Of a stretch of DNA of 5,451 bases, positions 1-5,451 are shown one piece after another. The translations under genes and the position numbers were made by a program. Within the stretch, counting starts at the first letter, position 1, and the number at the start of each line of letters is the position of its first letter. The stretch is from DATMNI01 sp035570275. GTDB taxonomy: Bacteria; Acidobacteriota; Terriglobia; Bryobacterales; Bryobacteraceae. The notes below the pieces were generated by a model. It saw only the letters and a program-made list of their open reading frames with translations, did no database searches and was not told the origin of the DNA. Location of the stretch: NCBI GenBank assembly GCA_035570275.1, contig DATMNI010000323.1, positions 1 through 5,451 of the forward strand. Reading direction: 5' to 3'.

Positions 1-968
1 AGGTACTGCGCCACCGTGGGCAGATCAGGGTGGGCGAAAGCCGGAGTGGGCGCAGCTTCATCGGCCACATCATCGAGAGCCAGCCAGTGGTCCAGGTGGA
101 GGTCGTGCACGCGCCCGGCCAGGGGCCGAATGAGCAGCCGCGACCGGTCGAAGGTTGGGTAGCGGCTCTCGCCAAATAACAAAGGGAGAAGCTGCGGGTC
201 GAGATAATTCGGCACGATGTAATCGGCGCCCACGCCGATCAGCCGCTGGCGTTTCCACTGATCCACCTGGCGGCACTCGGGTTCGTCGGTGGCCGCGCCG
301 ACCGTGACGCCGCCCACCAGCTTGACCTCTTCGATTTCGACATAGCCATCGCCGAACGCGACGATCTGATCGCCGCCCACGCCGGGGAGCCGCACGATGC
401 GCTGCACCAGCATGCGCTTGGAGAAGGCCGAGAGATCGTCGAGCGCGCCATAGACGCCGCCATCGAAGTAGCGGGTGACGTCCAACAGATCGGCCTCCTC
501 CTTCATGAAGACTTCGTCGGTGCCGCTGGCCAGGTACAGGCGCAGGCCGCGCGCCTTGAGGGCTTGGAGCAGCGCGCGCGAGCCGGGCACCAGGTACTTT
601 TCCGGCGAGCAGTGGCCGCGGCGCAGTTCTTCCAGGCGATCGCGGATGACATCGGCGAGCCGGTCGAGGTAGCGGCGCTTGTAGACCAGCGGGTCAAGCG
701 GCGTGCCGCCCCGGCGCTTGATTTCCCCGGCAAGTGCCATCATCTGGTAGACGGTCTCTTTGCCGGTAAGTCGCCACACATAGTCTTCGACCACGCCGCG
801 GAGGTCGCCTTCGGACTCGCCGGTTTTAAGCTCGGCAAGGATCTCGACCATCATGGGGACCATGACGTTGAGCCACCCGGTGCGGATGAGCGAGAGGGTG
901 CCATCGAAATCGAAAAGGGCAACCTGCGCGTTCGGGGATGACGCCCCCGCCCGAACGATCTCAATCAT
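1..968 (-). CDS. HAD-superfamily hydrolase, N-terminal 322 residues; C-terminus runs off the left edge
   Basis: The minus-strand frame is open from 968 to the window edge. It encodes a haloacid-dehalogenase-fold phosphohydrolase, presumably cytoplasmic. The four HAD motifs are visible: motif I DFDGTL at residues 20-25 (nucleophile D20, acid/base D22), motif II LASGT around S148-T150, motif III lysine K184 in AFSK, and motif IV FGDGYVEIE with D207 and E211, where E replaces the more usual second Asp. Residues 30-125 between motifs I and II form a helical cap. The HAD core seems to end near residue 265 (VPNYLDPQLLPLLFG). Residues 275-322 (RPLAGRVHDLHLDHWLALDD onwards) look like the start of another domain; from memory, similar proteins continue into a deoxyhypusine-synthase-like domain, but that part lies outside the window. 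ATG 968 is chosen because the only in-frame upstream ATG (1037) would add 23 residues translated from a palindromic repeat. No Shine-Dalgarno sequence precedes either start. The substrate cannot be told. Confidence 0.88.
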   Translation of the reverse strand, partial: MIEIVRAGASSPNAQVALFDFDGTLSLIRTGWLNVMVPMMVEILAELKTGESEGDLRGVVEDYVWRLTGKETVYQMMALAGEIKRRGGTPLDPLVYKRRYLDRLADVIRDRLEELRRGHCSPEKYLVPGSRALLQALKARGLRLYLASGTDEVFMKEEADLLDVTRYFDGGVYGALDDLSAFSKRMLVQRIVRLPGVGGDQIVAFGDGYVEIEEVKLVGGVTVGAATDEPECRQVDQWKRQRLIGVGADYIVPNYLDPQLLPLLFGESRYPTFDRSRLLIRPLAGRVHDLHLDHWLALDDVADEAAPTPAFAHPDLPTVAQY

Positions 969-976
969 CTTGTGGG

Positions 977-1012
977 GCAGGCTGGTAGCCTGCGGCGGGT
1001 TGGCAACCCGCC
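977..1012. repeat. Twin-hairpin palindromic intergenic repeat, copy 1
   Basis: Two perfect hairpins lie back to back. The first has 7-bp arms GCAGGCT (977-983) and AGCCTGC (987-993) with loop GGT. The second has 8-bp arms GGCGGGTT (994-1001) and AACCCGCC (1005-1012) with loop GGC. The same architecture recurs at 5139-5174. It ends only 9 bp upstream of the HAD start codon, so it lies in that gene's leader and could affect its expression. In size and form it resembles REP/BIME-type elements; no transposase is visible here, so how it moves is unknown. Confidence 0.85.
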
Positions 1013-1082
1013 TGTCTCGGTTAAGGCGTGAGGACATCCAGTGTTGTAGATGCCGTGAGTGGTCGCGCGAATCAGGCAGAGA

Positions 1083-1228
1083 TCAGCGGACATCTTCGTA
1101 GAGGTCCTCGCGCCGAAGCGAACTGGTCACGCGGCCCGGCCATTCCGGCAACCGGGGAATCGCACGGTTTCGGCCCTGGCAGTCAACCGCGCCGCTTCTT
1201 CGACCGATAGATCGACGTCAAATTTCAT
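1083..1228 (-). pseudogene. Possible frameshifted remnant of a small antitoxin-like gene
   Basis: An ATG at 1228 on the minus strand has a purine-rich AGAGAAGAG stretch ending about 9 nt upstream, the only Shine-Dalgarno-like signal before any start in this window. It opens a 33-residue frame beginning MKFDVDLSVEEAARLTARAE and stopping at 1127-1129. A neighbouring frame of the same strand continues without a break as PRLPEWPGRVTSSLRREDLY and ends EDVR at the TGA 1083-1085. Joined, they would give about 48 residues, a small protein whose acidic LYED-type tail resembles the ends of some type II antitoxins, which would fit a single frameshift. This is inference from composition and tail motif only. 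No toxin gene is recognisable downstream, where the repeat starts about 70 bp away. It could equally be chance. Confidence 0.3.
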
Positions 1229-1326
1229 GTTTCACACTCTTCTCTGATCGTAGCCGAAATTCCACGTGGGATGGGAGTTGCTGTTGCCCATGGGAACTTT
1301 GGGCGCGCCCTGCCGGTCTAATCAGA

Positions 1327-3765
1327 ATGCTCCTGAACGACATCCGCTATGCCCTTCGGCTGATGCGGCGTAGCCCCGGCTTCACCGCCGTAGCCGTCCT
1401 CTCGCTGGCACTCGGGATTGGCGCCAACACCGCGATCTACAGCCTGTTTTACACCGTGATGCTGCGCCAACTCCCGGTCCCGCATTCGGAGCAGCTTGTG
1501 GAGTTGGTGAGGGACTCCCCGACCGAACTCCATTGGCCGGGGTATTGGGCATGGGATCAGTATGAATACCTGCGCGACCACAATCACGTTTTCCTGGGGA
1601 TCACCGGCATGGGGTTCGACAATCTGGCCGCGGTGCGCACCCCGGGTTCCGACCTGGAAACGTTGATCCAGGAGAGCGTGCCGGGGAATTACTTCCAGGT
1701 GCTCGGGCTAAAACCGGCGATCGGGCGGTTGATCGGACCGGAGGATGTCCCGGCCAGCGGGGATGGAGACGCGGCGGTGGTGAGCTGGTCCTACTGGAAC
1801 CGGCGGTTCCATCGCGATCCGGCGATTCTCGGCAAGCGGATCTTTTACAATGACGCGCCGAAAACCATCATCGGGGTCGCGCCGGGCACCTACGTGGGGC
1901 CGCGGGTAGGCTCCCGGACGGACCTTTGGACTCCGGCGTCGCACTACGGTCTCACCATGCTGGCGCGTCTGAAGCCGGGCGTGACCATCCGGCAGGCGCA
2001 GGCTGAAATCGCCGTGGTGTACCAGGGGTTGCAGGAACAAGACGCCGTGCGTGGCAGGGATCGGCGGGTGGAAACCAGGATGGAATTGTTGCCGGCGGGT
2101 GCTGGCCTGGCACGTGTGCGCGATCAGTACGGCAAACCGCTGGTGCTGCTGACGGCCATAGTGGGATTGCTGCTGCTGCTGGCGTGCATCAACATGGCGA
2201 GCATGCTGCTGGCGCGGTCCGCGGGGCGCCAGCGGGAACTGGCCGTGCGTGTGGGGTTGGGCGCCGGCCGCGGCCGGCTGGTGAGGCAGATGCTGACCGA
2301 ATCGCTGCTTCTTTCCGGAGCCGGCACGGTGGCTGGCGTGGTGGTGGCGTATTACGGGATCGGCGTCCTGGTGCGCATCATGGCGAGTGGCCGGGCATTC
2401 GAGCACATCGAGATTGAGGTACACCCCGACCTGAACCTTGTGCTGTTCACGGCCGCAATCGCTTTGCTCACCGGCCTTCTGTTCGGATTGGCGCCGGCAT
2501 GGTACGCATTCCGGGCGCAGCCGGCAATGGCATTGCGGCAAGCCGGAAAGGGCGGCGACACCTGGTTTTGGCGTTTGTTCGGAAAAGGCCTGGTGGCGGC
2601 GCAGGTGGCTCTCTCGATTTTCCTGGTGACCGCTGCCGCCGTATTTCTGAACCACCTCGCGCGGCTGCGGAATTTCGACCTGGGGTTTCGCAGCGATCAT
2701 GTGCTTTTGGTGACCCTCGACTCCGCCCACAGCGGGTACCAGCGCGAGCAACTGGGCGCACCGTACCAGGAGTTGCTGGCGCGGATGGAAACCATTCCGC
2801 AGGTGCGGTCGGCCTCCATCACCGGCTGCACACCGCTGCAAGGGTGCGGGTCCGGAAGCCGCTACCTGATCGCGGAAGGGCATGTGGACCGGCCGGAGGA
2901 TCGGCTGCGGACGGCGGTGGTTTTTGTGGCGCCGCGATACTTCGAGACGCTGGGCATTAGCCTGATCGCGGGACGCGATTTCAACTTCCGGGATGTGGGG
3001 CGGCGACGCGTCGCGATTGTCAGTCAGGCGATGGCACGCCACTATTTCACCGGCGTCAATCCAATCGGAAAGCGCGTTTCGATCGATCGGGACCCGAAGA
3101 CCGGCGGGTGGTTCGGCAGCGACGAGCCTTACGAAATCATCGGCCTGGTGGGCGACGTCAAGTCCTTCGAGCTTCGCGATGCTCCGTACCCCGCGATCTA
3201 TTTCAATATGTTCCAGGAACGCCGCTTCCTATATCAGTTCGAACTGCGCACGAGCGTCGATCCTGCATCGCTGGCCGCGACAGTGCGGCAGATGGTGCGG
3301 GAGGTCCTGAAAACGGTGCCCGTCAAGACGGTCACAACGCTCGCCGACCAGGTGGATTCGAACATCGTTCCCGAGCGTCTGATCGCGACGCTCTCGGAGT
3401 TTTTCGGCTGCCTGGGCGTCGTGCTCACCGGCATCGGCCTTTACGGGCTGCTGGCCTACACGGTGGCGCGGCGGACCAACGAGATCGGGATTCGAATGGC
3501 GCTGGGCGCGACGGCCAGCAGCGTAAGCCGGCTGGTGCTGCGAGACGTTCTGGGAATGGTGTGCGCCGGATTCGTGACGGGAGCGTCGATGGTGCTTTGG
3601 AGCAGACCCCTGGCGACAAGTGTTTTCTCGGATTTGAAATTGGAGAGCGCGTTGCCACTAACGATCGGCGGCGGGGCCATGATTGCAGTCGCCCTGCTGG
3701 CCTCATATGTACCAGTGCGGCGGGCGGCTGGTGTGGACCCGATGGTGGCACTACGGCACGAATAG
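1327..3765 (+). CDS. ADOP-family permease (MacB/FtsX-like, duplicated), complete, 812 aa
   Basis: Inner-membrane permease of the acidobacterial duplicated orphan permease type, related to MacB and FtsX. In order: TM1 about residues 18-45 (GFTAVAVLSLALGIGANTAI, the family's hallmark start); first periplasmic MacB-like core about 46-265, with GVAPGTYVGPRVG and DLWTP near 183-203; FtsX-like TM2-TM4 at about 270-296, 322-352 and 368-396, with the cytoplasmic stretch RQRELAVRVGLGAGRGRL (301-318) between TM2 and TM3; TM5 about 419-443; second periplasmic core about 446-685; TM6-TM8 about 688-712, 738-760 and 775-797, with the duplicated stretch RRTNEIGIRMALGA (715-728); C-terminus DPMVALRHE. The length fits the family. 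It has no ATP-binding domain, and no ATPase gene is in the window, so how it is powered and what it exports are unknown. The start is fixed by the family N-terminus; the leader has no clear Shine-Dalgarno. C501 and C507 are the only periplasmic cysteines. It is convergent with the TolC gene. Confidence 0.93.
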   Translation: MLLNDIRYALRLMRRSPGFTAVAVLSLALGIGANTAIYSLFYTVMLRQLPVPHSEQLVELVRDSPTELHWPGYWAWDQYEYLRDHNHVFLGITGMGFDNLAAVRTPGSDLETLIQESVPGNYFQVLGLKPAIGRLIGPEDVPASGDGDAAVVSWSYWNRRFHRDPAILGKRIFYNDAPKTIIGVAPGTYVGPRVGSRTDLWTPASHYGLTMLARLKPGVTIRQAQAEIAVVYQGLQEQDAVRGRDRRVETRMELLPAGAGLARVRDQYGKPLVLLTAIVGLLLLLACINMASMLLARSAGRQRELAVRVGLGAGRGRLVRQMLTESLLLSGAGTVAGVVVAYYGIGVLVRIMASGRAFEHIEIEVHPDLNLVLFTAAIALLTGLLFGLAPAWYAFRAQPAMALRQAGKGGDTWFWRLFGKGLVAAQVALSIFLVTAAAVFLNHLARLRNFDLGFRSDHVLLVTLDSAHSGYQREQLGAPYQELLARMETIPQVRSASITGCTPLQGCGSGSRYLIAEGHVDRPEDRLRTAVVFVAPRYFETLGISLIAGRDFNFRDVGRRRVAIVSQAMARHYFTGVNPIGKRVSIDRDPKTGGWFGSDEPYEIIGLVGDVKSFELRDAPYPAIYFNMFQERRFLYQFELRTSVDPASLAATVRQMVREVLKTVPVKTVTTLADQVDSNIVPERLIATLSEFFGCLGVVLTGIGLYGLLAYTVARRTNEIGIRMALGATASSVSRLVLRDVLGMVCAGFVTGASMVLWSRPLATSVFSDLKLESALPLTIGGGAMIAVALLASYVPVRRAAGVDPMVALRHE

Positions 3766-3769
3766 GAAT

Positions 3770-3781
3770 GGCGGGAACGCC
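3770..3781. other. Small GNRA-loop hairpin between convergent genes
   Basis: The 19-bp gap between the two stop codons contains a 4-bp stem GGCG (3770-3773) and CGCC (3778-3781) closed by the tetraloop GGAA, a GNRA-type loop on the plus-strand transcript. There is no T-run on either side. It is too small to call a terminator; any real terminators would have to lie inside the opposite gene. Confidence 0.25.
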
Positions 3782-3784
3782 TCT

Positions 3785-5089
3785 CTACGGCAGCGCTTCG
3801 ATCGACGCCACCAGGTCGCCGGTCAGCCGCAGCACGTTCCACCGGGCTTTTTCCATGGCGTACTGCGCGTCATAAAAGGCGATCCACTTATCGTTCTCCA
3901 GGATGCGTGCCTCCTCCACCTGCCGCAGCCCGGCCCGCCCCTCTTGCATTTGCGCCAGGTAGACGGAGAGCTGCTCGCGCGCCACTTCCAGATCCAGCCG
4001 CGCTACTTCCGCGCCGGTCTCGGCCTTTTTCACATCGCGGAAAGACTTCTGCAGATCGGAGCTGACGCGGTTGCGCGTATTGTTCAGCTCAATGCGCAGA
4101 TGCGAGACTTCGGCCTGCGTCTGCGCCAACTGCGCGCCCACACCCGGTCCCGTGAAGAGCGGCACCTGGAACGAAAGACCGATCTGTCCATTGTTCCGCT
4201 TGAAACTGTTGAAGTATTGCTGGTAGTTGTTGAACTTGGCGAACAGACCGTACTGGGCAACCAGGTCCACGCGCGGCAAACGGGCCGCGGTGTGGCCGCG
4301 CGCCTCCAGGCTCTTGGAGGCAATCTGGGATTGCAGCTTGCGCAGGTCTTTGTTGGAATCGAGCGCTGCCTGGATGGCCTGCTCCTCGGATTGCGGCAGC
4401 GCCGGCGCTGGCCGCTGTTCCTCCACCGGGTGGACCCGGTCGTCGGCTGAAAAGCCCAAAGCCAGGGCGAGCGCGGTTTCGGCGGTGGCGCTCTCGGCAT
4501 CCAACTCCTCCGCAATCTGCCGCGCCCGCGCCACTTGAAAAGCTGCCTGCTTCTCCGCCAGCGGCAGGGCGCGGCCTTCCAGCACCTGGGCCCGCACGGT
4601 TTCCAGAACCTTCTGCAAACTATCGGCATCTTTGCGCGCCAACTCTCCTACGCGAACGGCGCGCTCGGCATCCAGGTAAAGCGCGGCGCTGCGATACGCC
4701 ACCTCATCGCGCTTGCCGGCCACGCCGAATCCGGCTCCGCGGACGTCTTCCCTGGCCTGCGCCACGGCGAAACTCTGCGGCCGGTTGAAGAGGAATTGCG
4801 AGGCGTGCGCCTGCACGATGCTGGGGGCCGAACCCTCAATGCTCATCGGGAAGCCGTTGCTGTATGCCAGCCCGCTGCCCGCCGTCAACCGTGGCGCAAA
4901 CGGATCTTTCGCCACCCGAACCGCCTGCCGCGCATTCTCTTCGTCGATCCGCGCCAGCGCGATATCCGGGTTCTGCTTGACCGCGATTCCCACCGCCTGG
5001 CGCAGCGTCATCTGGTGAACTTCGGCGTGCGCCGCCCAGGCCAATCCAACCCACGCCAATCCAACCAAAAGGGCCGTCGTTTTCAACAT
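3785..5089 (-). CDS. TolC-family outer-membrane efflux protein, complete, 434 aa
   Basis: Outer-membrane channel component of an efflux or type I-like secretion system. It forms trimeric beta-barrel/alpha-barrel conduits and works with an inner-membrane pump and a membrane-fusion protein. A Sec signal peptide covers residues 1-22 (K3, hydrophobic core, AHA before E23); there is no lipobox cysteine, so it should not be lipidated. Two outer-membrane-efflux repeats follow: about 27-212, starting MTLRQAVGIAVKQNPDIALA and with long helices around 105-212, and about 233-425, starting EEQAIQAALDSNKDLRKLQS. Beta-strand-like stretches typical of the barrel occur in both (LTAGSGLAYSNGF near 68-80; IGLSFQVPLFTGPG near 303-316). 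Length is normal for the family. ATG 5089 is needed for the signal peptide, but no Shine-Dalgarno precedes it, and a TACAAT box sits 6 nt upstream. The partner pump is not in the window; the convergent permease is only a candidate. The specific subfamily is not determined. Confidence 0.92.
   Translation of the reverse strand: MLKTTALLVGLAWVGLAWAAHAEVHQMTLRQAVGIAVKQNPDIALARIDEENARQAVRVAKDPFAPRLTAGSGLAYSNGFPMSIEGSAPSIVQAHASQFLFNRPQSFAVAQAREDVRGAGFGVAGKRDEVAYRSAALYLDAERAVRVGELARKDADSLQKVLETVRAQVLEGRALPLAEKQAAFQVARARQIAEELDAESATAETALALALGFSADDRVHPVEEQRPAPALPQSEEQAIQAALDSNKDLRKLQSQIASKSLEARGHTAARLPRVDLVAQYGLFAKFNNYQQYFNSFKRNNGQIGLSFQVPLFTGPGVGAQLAQTQAEVSHLRIELNNTRNRVSSDLQKSFRDVKKAETGAEVARLDLEVAREQLSVYLAQMQEGRAGLRQVEEARILENDKWIAFYDAQYAMEKARWNVLRLTGDLVASIEALP
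5036..5065 (-). repeat. 15-bp tandem duplication in the signal-peptide coding region
   Basis: Two adjacent 15-bp units on the minus strand, GTTGGATTGGCGTGG (5065-5051) and GTTGGATTGGCCTGG (5050-5036), differ at one synonymous base. They encode VGLAW twice, residues 9-13 and 14-18 of the TolC-like protein, in the hydrophobic core of its signal peptide. Confidence 0.8.
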
Positions 5090-5095
5090 AGTTTT

Positions 5096-5101
5096 ATTGT
5101 A
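5096..5101 (-). promoter_or_regulatory. Candidate -10 box for the TolC-like gene, consistent with a leaderless transcript
   Basis: On the minus strand TACAAT (5101-5096) matches the sigma-70 -10 consensus at 5 of 6 positions and ends 6 nt before the ATG at 5089. Transcription starting about 7 nt past the box would begin at the A of the start codon, giving a leaderless mRNA, which would fit the missing Shine-Dalgarno. I see no convincing -35 box at 16-18 bp spacing (GGCTAA or CGGCTA only), so the call rests on one hexamer. Confidence 0.35.
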
Positions 5102-5138
5102 ACGGCGGCCCCGGTGCTTAGCCGTTTTGGTATGTGAG

Positions 5139-5174
5139 GCAGGTTGTTAACCTGCGGCGGATTGGCAATCCGCC
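5139..5174. repeat. Twin-hairpin palindromic intergenic repeat, copy 2
   Basis: Same orientation and architecture as the copy at 977-1012. First hairpin: GCAGGTT (5139-5145), loop GTT, AACCTGC (5149-5155). Second hairpin: GGCGGATT (5156-5163), loop GGC, AATCCGCC (5167-5174), followed by TG as in copy 1. Stem differences from copy 1 are compensatory: one C:G to T:A change in the first stem and one G:C to A:T change in the second. It lies about 50 bp upstream of the TolC-like gene's start. Confidence 0.87.
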
Positions 5175-5228
5175 TGCCGGACCATGCTGGCAACTTCGCC
5201 AACGCGGATGGCTCGCTGCCGCGCCGCG

Positions 5229-5251
5229 CAGGCGGATTCACAATCCGCCGC
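5229..5251. repeat. Inverted half copy of the twin-hairpin repeat
   Basis: CA, then GGCGGATT (5231-5238), loop CAC, AATCCGCC (5242-5249), then GC. On the minus strand this reads GC, the GGCGGATT hairpin, then TG, exactly the second hairpin with its flanks in the two full copies. The first (GCAGG) hairpin is missing; the sequence after GC diverges. It faces copy 2 across about 54 bp. Confidence 0.75.
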
Positions 5252-5300
5252 ACTCTCGAAAGTCGCTTGTGGAAGTTCGGCTGGGCGCCAACTCCCGGCG

Positions 5301-5311
5301 GGCGGATTGCC
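5301..5311. repeat. Truncated fragment of the palindromic repeat
   Basis: GGCGGATTGCCA (11-12 bases from 5301) matches the left arm and loop of the inverted form of the second hairpin, then breaks off into unrelated sequence (GAGGAACTT) with no right arm. The match is short, so it may be chance, but it lies 50 bp from a recognisable inverted copy. Confidence 0.4.
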
Positions 5312-5323
5312 AGAGGAACTTGC

Positions 5324-5393
5324 AAAAAAGCCGGCGGGAGCCAATTTCGCGACCGGCAAAAGTCCAGTTGCGCTGTTGGCAAGGGCGCAATTG
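5324..5393 (-). terminator. Two hairpins with T-runs, possible terminator for a minus-strand gene to the right
   Basis: Read on the minus strand, a 9-bp stem CAATTGCGC (5393-5385) pairs with GCGCAACTG (5373-5365; one G-U type pair), loop 11 nt, followed closely by TTTT. Then GCCGG (5357-5353) pairs with CCGGC (5334-5330) around an 18-nt loop and is followed at once by TTTTTT (5329-5324). A minus-strand TAA stop at 5396-5394 sits directly before the first stem, so a gene entering from the right could end here. The second stem is short for its loop, which weakens the case. Confidence 0.3.
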
Positions 5394-5451
5394 TTACCGG
5401 ATCAATGCCGACGCGGTTTTCTGGCCCAACCGCGCCGCTCCCGAAACACAC

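Larger units (their letters stand above)
5090..5451. other. Repeat-rich intergenic stretch without a convincing gene
   Basis: This stretch holds the TolC promoter region, one full twin-hairpin repeat, an inverted half copy, a truncated copy and two minus-strand hairpins. Frames stay open on both strands for more than 80 codons, but their translations include the palindromic repeat itself (for example RRIANPPQ) and show no family motif, no ribosome-binding site and low-complexity composition, so I do not call them genes. The last 60 bases could be the edge of a gene lying to the right; this cannot be decided from the window. Confidence 0.6.

Noticed and set aside
564..941. 125-codon open frame on the plus strand
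   Set aside because: It is antisense to the HAD gene, whose own frame carries all four catalytic motifs.
1317..1322. TCTAAT as a -10 box for the permease gene
   Set aside because: It lacks the strongly conserved second-position A, sits 4 nt from the ATG so transcription would start inside the gene, and has no -35 box.
1708..3042. 444-codon open frame on the minus strand
   Set aside because: It lies wholly antisense to the well-supported permease; its translation is rich in H, Q, R and P with no family motif, as expected from a GC-rich shadow frame.
3108..3875. 255-codon open frame on the plus strand, out of phase with the permease
   Set aside because: It is an overlapping frame inside the permease, biased to A, G and R, and crosses into the antisense of the TolC-like gene.
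3683..4450. 255-codon open frame on the plus strand
   Set aside because: It is antisense to the TolC-like gene and overlaps the 3' end of the permease gene; no motif or ribosome-binding site.
977..5311. Repeats considered as a CRISPR array
   Set aside because: The copies are few, unevenly spaced by up to 4 kb, in both orientations, with no regular spacers and no cas genes.
5083..5451. Minus-strand open frame reaching the right edge
   Set aside because: It translates two palindromic repeat copies (RRIVNPP and RRIANPPQ), overlaps the TolC start and has no recognisable domain.
5185..5451. Plus-strand open frame from an ATG at 5185 to the edge
   Set aside because: It also runs through the inverted repeat copy (QADSQSAA), has no ribosome-binding site and no motif; probably open by composition.

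Overview
The window looks like chromosomal DNA from an Acidobacteriota bacterium, probably of the Solibacter/Bryobacter type. The evidence is the high GC content, an 812-residue permease of the 'acidobacterial duplicated orphan permease' (ADOP) type, and a palindromic intergenic repeat (twin hairpins built on GCAGG and GGCGG arms) of a style I associate with that lineage. The assignment is an inference from gene families, not from a marker gene.

Layout: (1) Positions 1-968, minus strand: the first 322 residues of a HAD-superfamily hydrolase with all four HAD motifs, which runs off the left edge into what looks like a second domain. (2) 969-1326: a gene-free gap. It holds one twin-hairpin repeat beside the HAD start, a short frameshifted minus-strand remnant that may be a toxin-antitoxin-type antitoxin, and the leader of the permease gene. 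(3) 1327-3765, plus strand: a complete ADOP/MacB-FtsX-like permease with two permease halves and no ATPase domain. (4) 3785-5089, minus strand, convergent and 19 bp away: a complete TolC-family outer-membrane efflux protein with a signal peptide. (5) 5090-5451: no convincing gene. It holds a candidate promoter for the TolC gene, a second twin-hairpin repeat, an inverted half copy, a truncated copy, and two hairpins followed by T-runs on the minus strand.

How the genes may work together: the permease is an inner-membrane protein with large periplasmic domains, and the TolC-like protein is an outer-membrane channel. They could serve one export route, but they are convergent and therefore not co-transcribed. 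No ATPase or membrane-fusion protein is visible, so this link is only suggestive. The HAD gene is unrelated in orientation and probably belongs to a metabolic operon to the left.

The most noteworthy structure is the repeat family. The two full copies, about 4.1 kb apart, differ in their stems only by changes that keep base pairing (C:G to T:A in one hairpin, G:C to A:T in the other). This argues that the folded form, or the palindrome itself, is under selection or is copied as a unit. I see no CRISPR array, tRNA, rRNA or insertion sequence.
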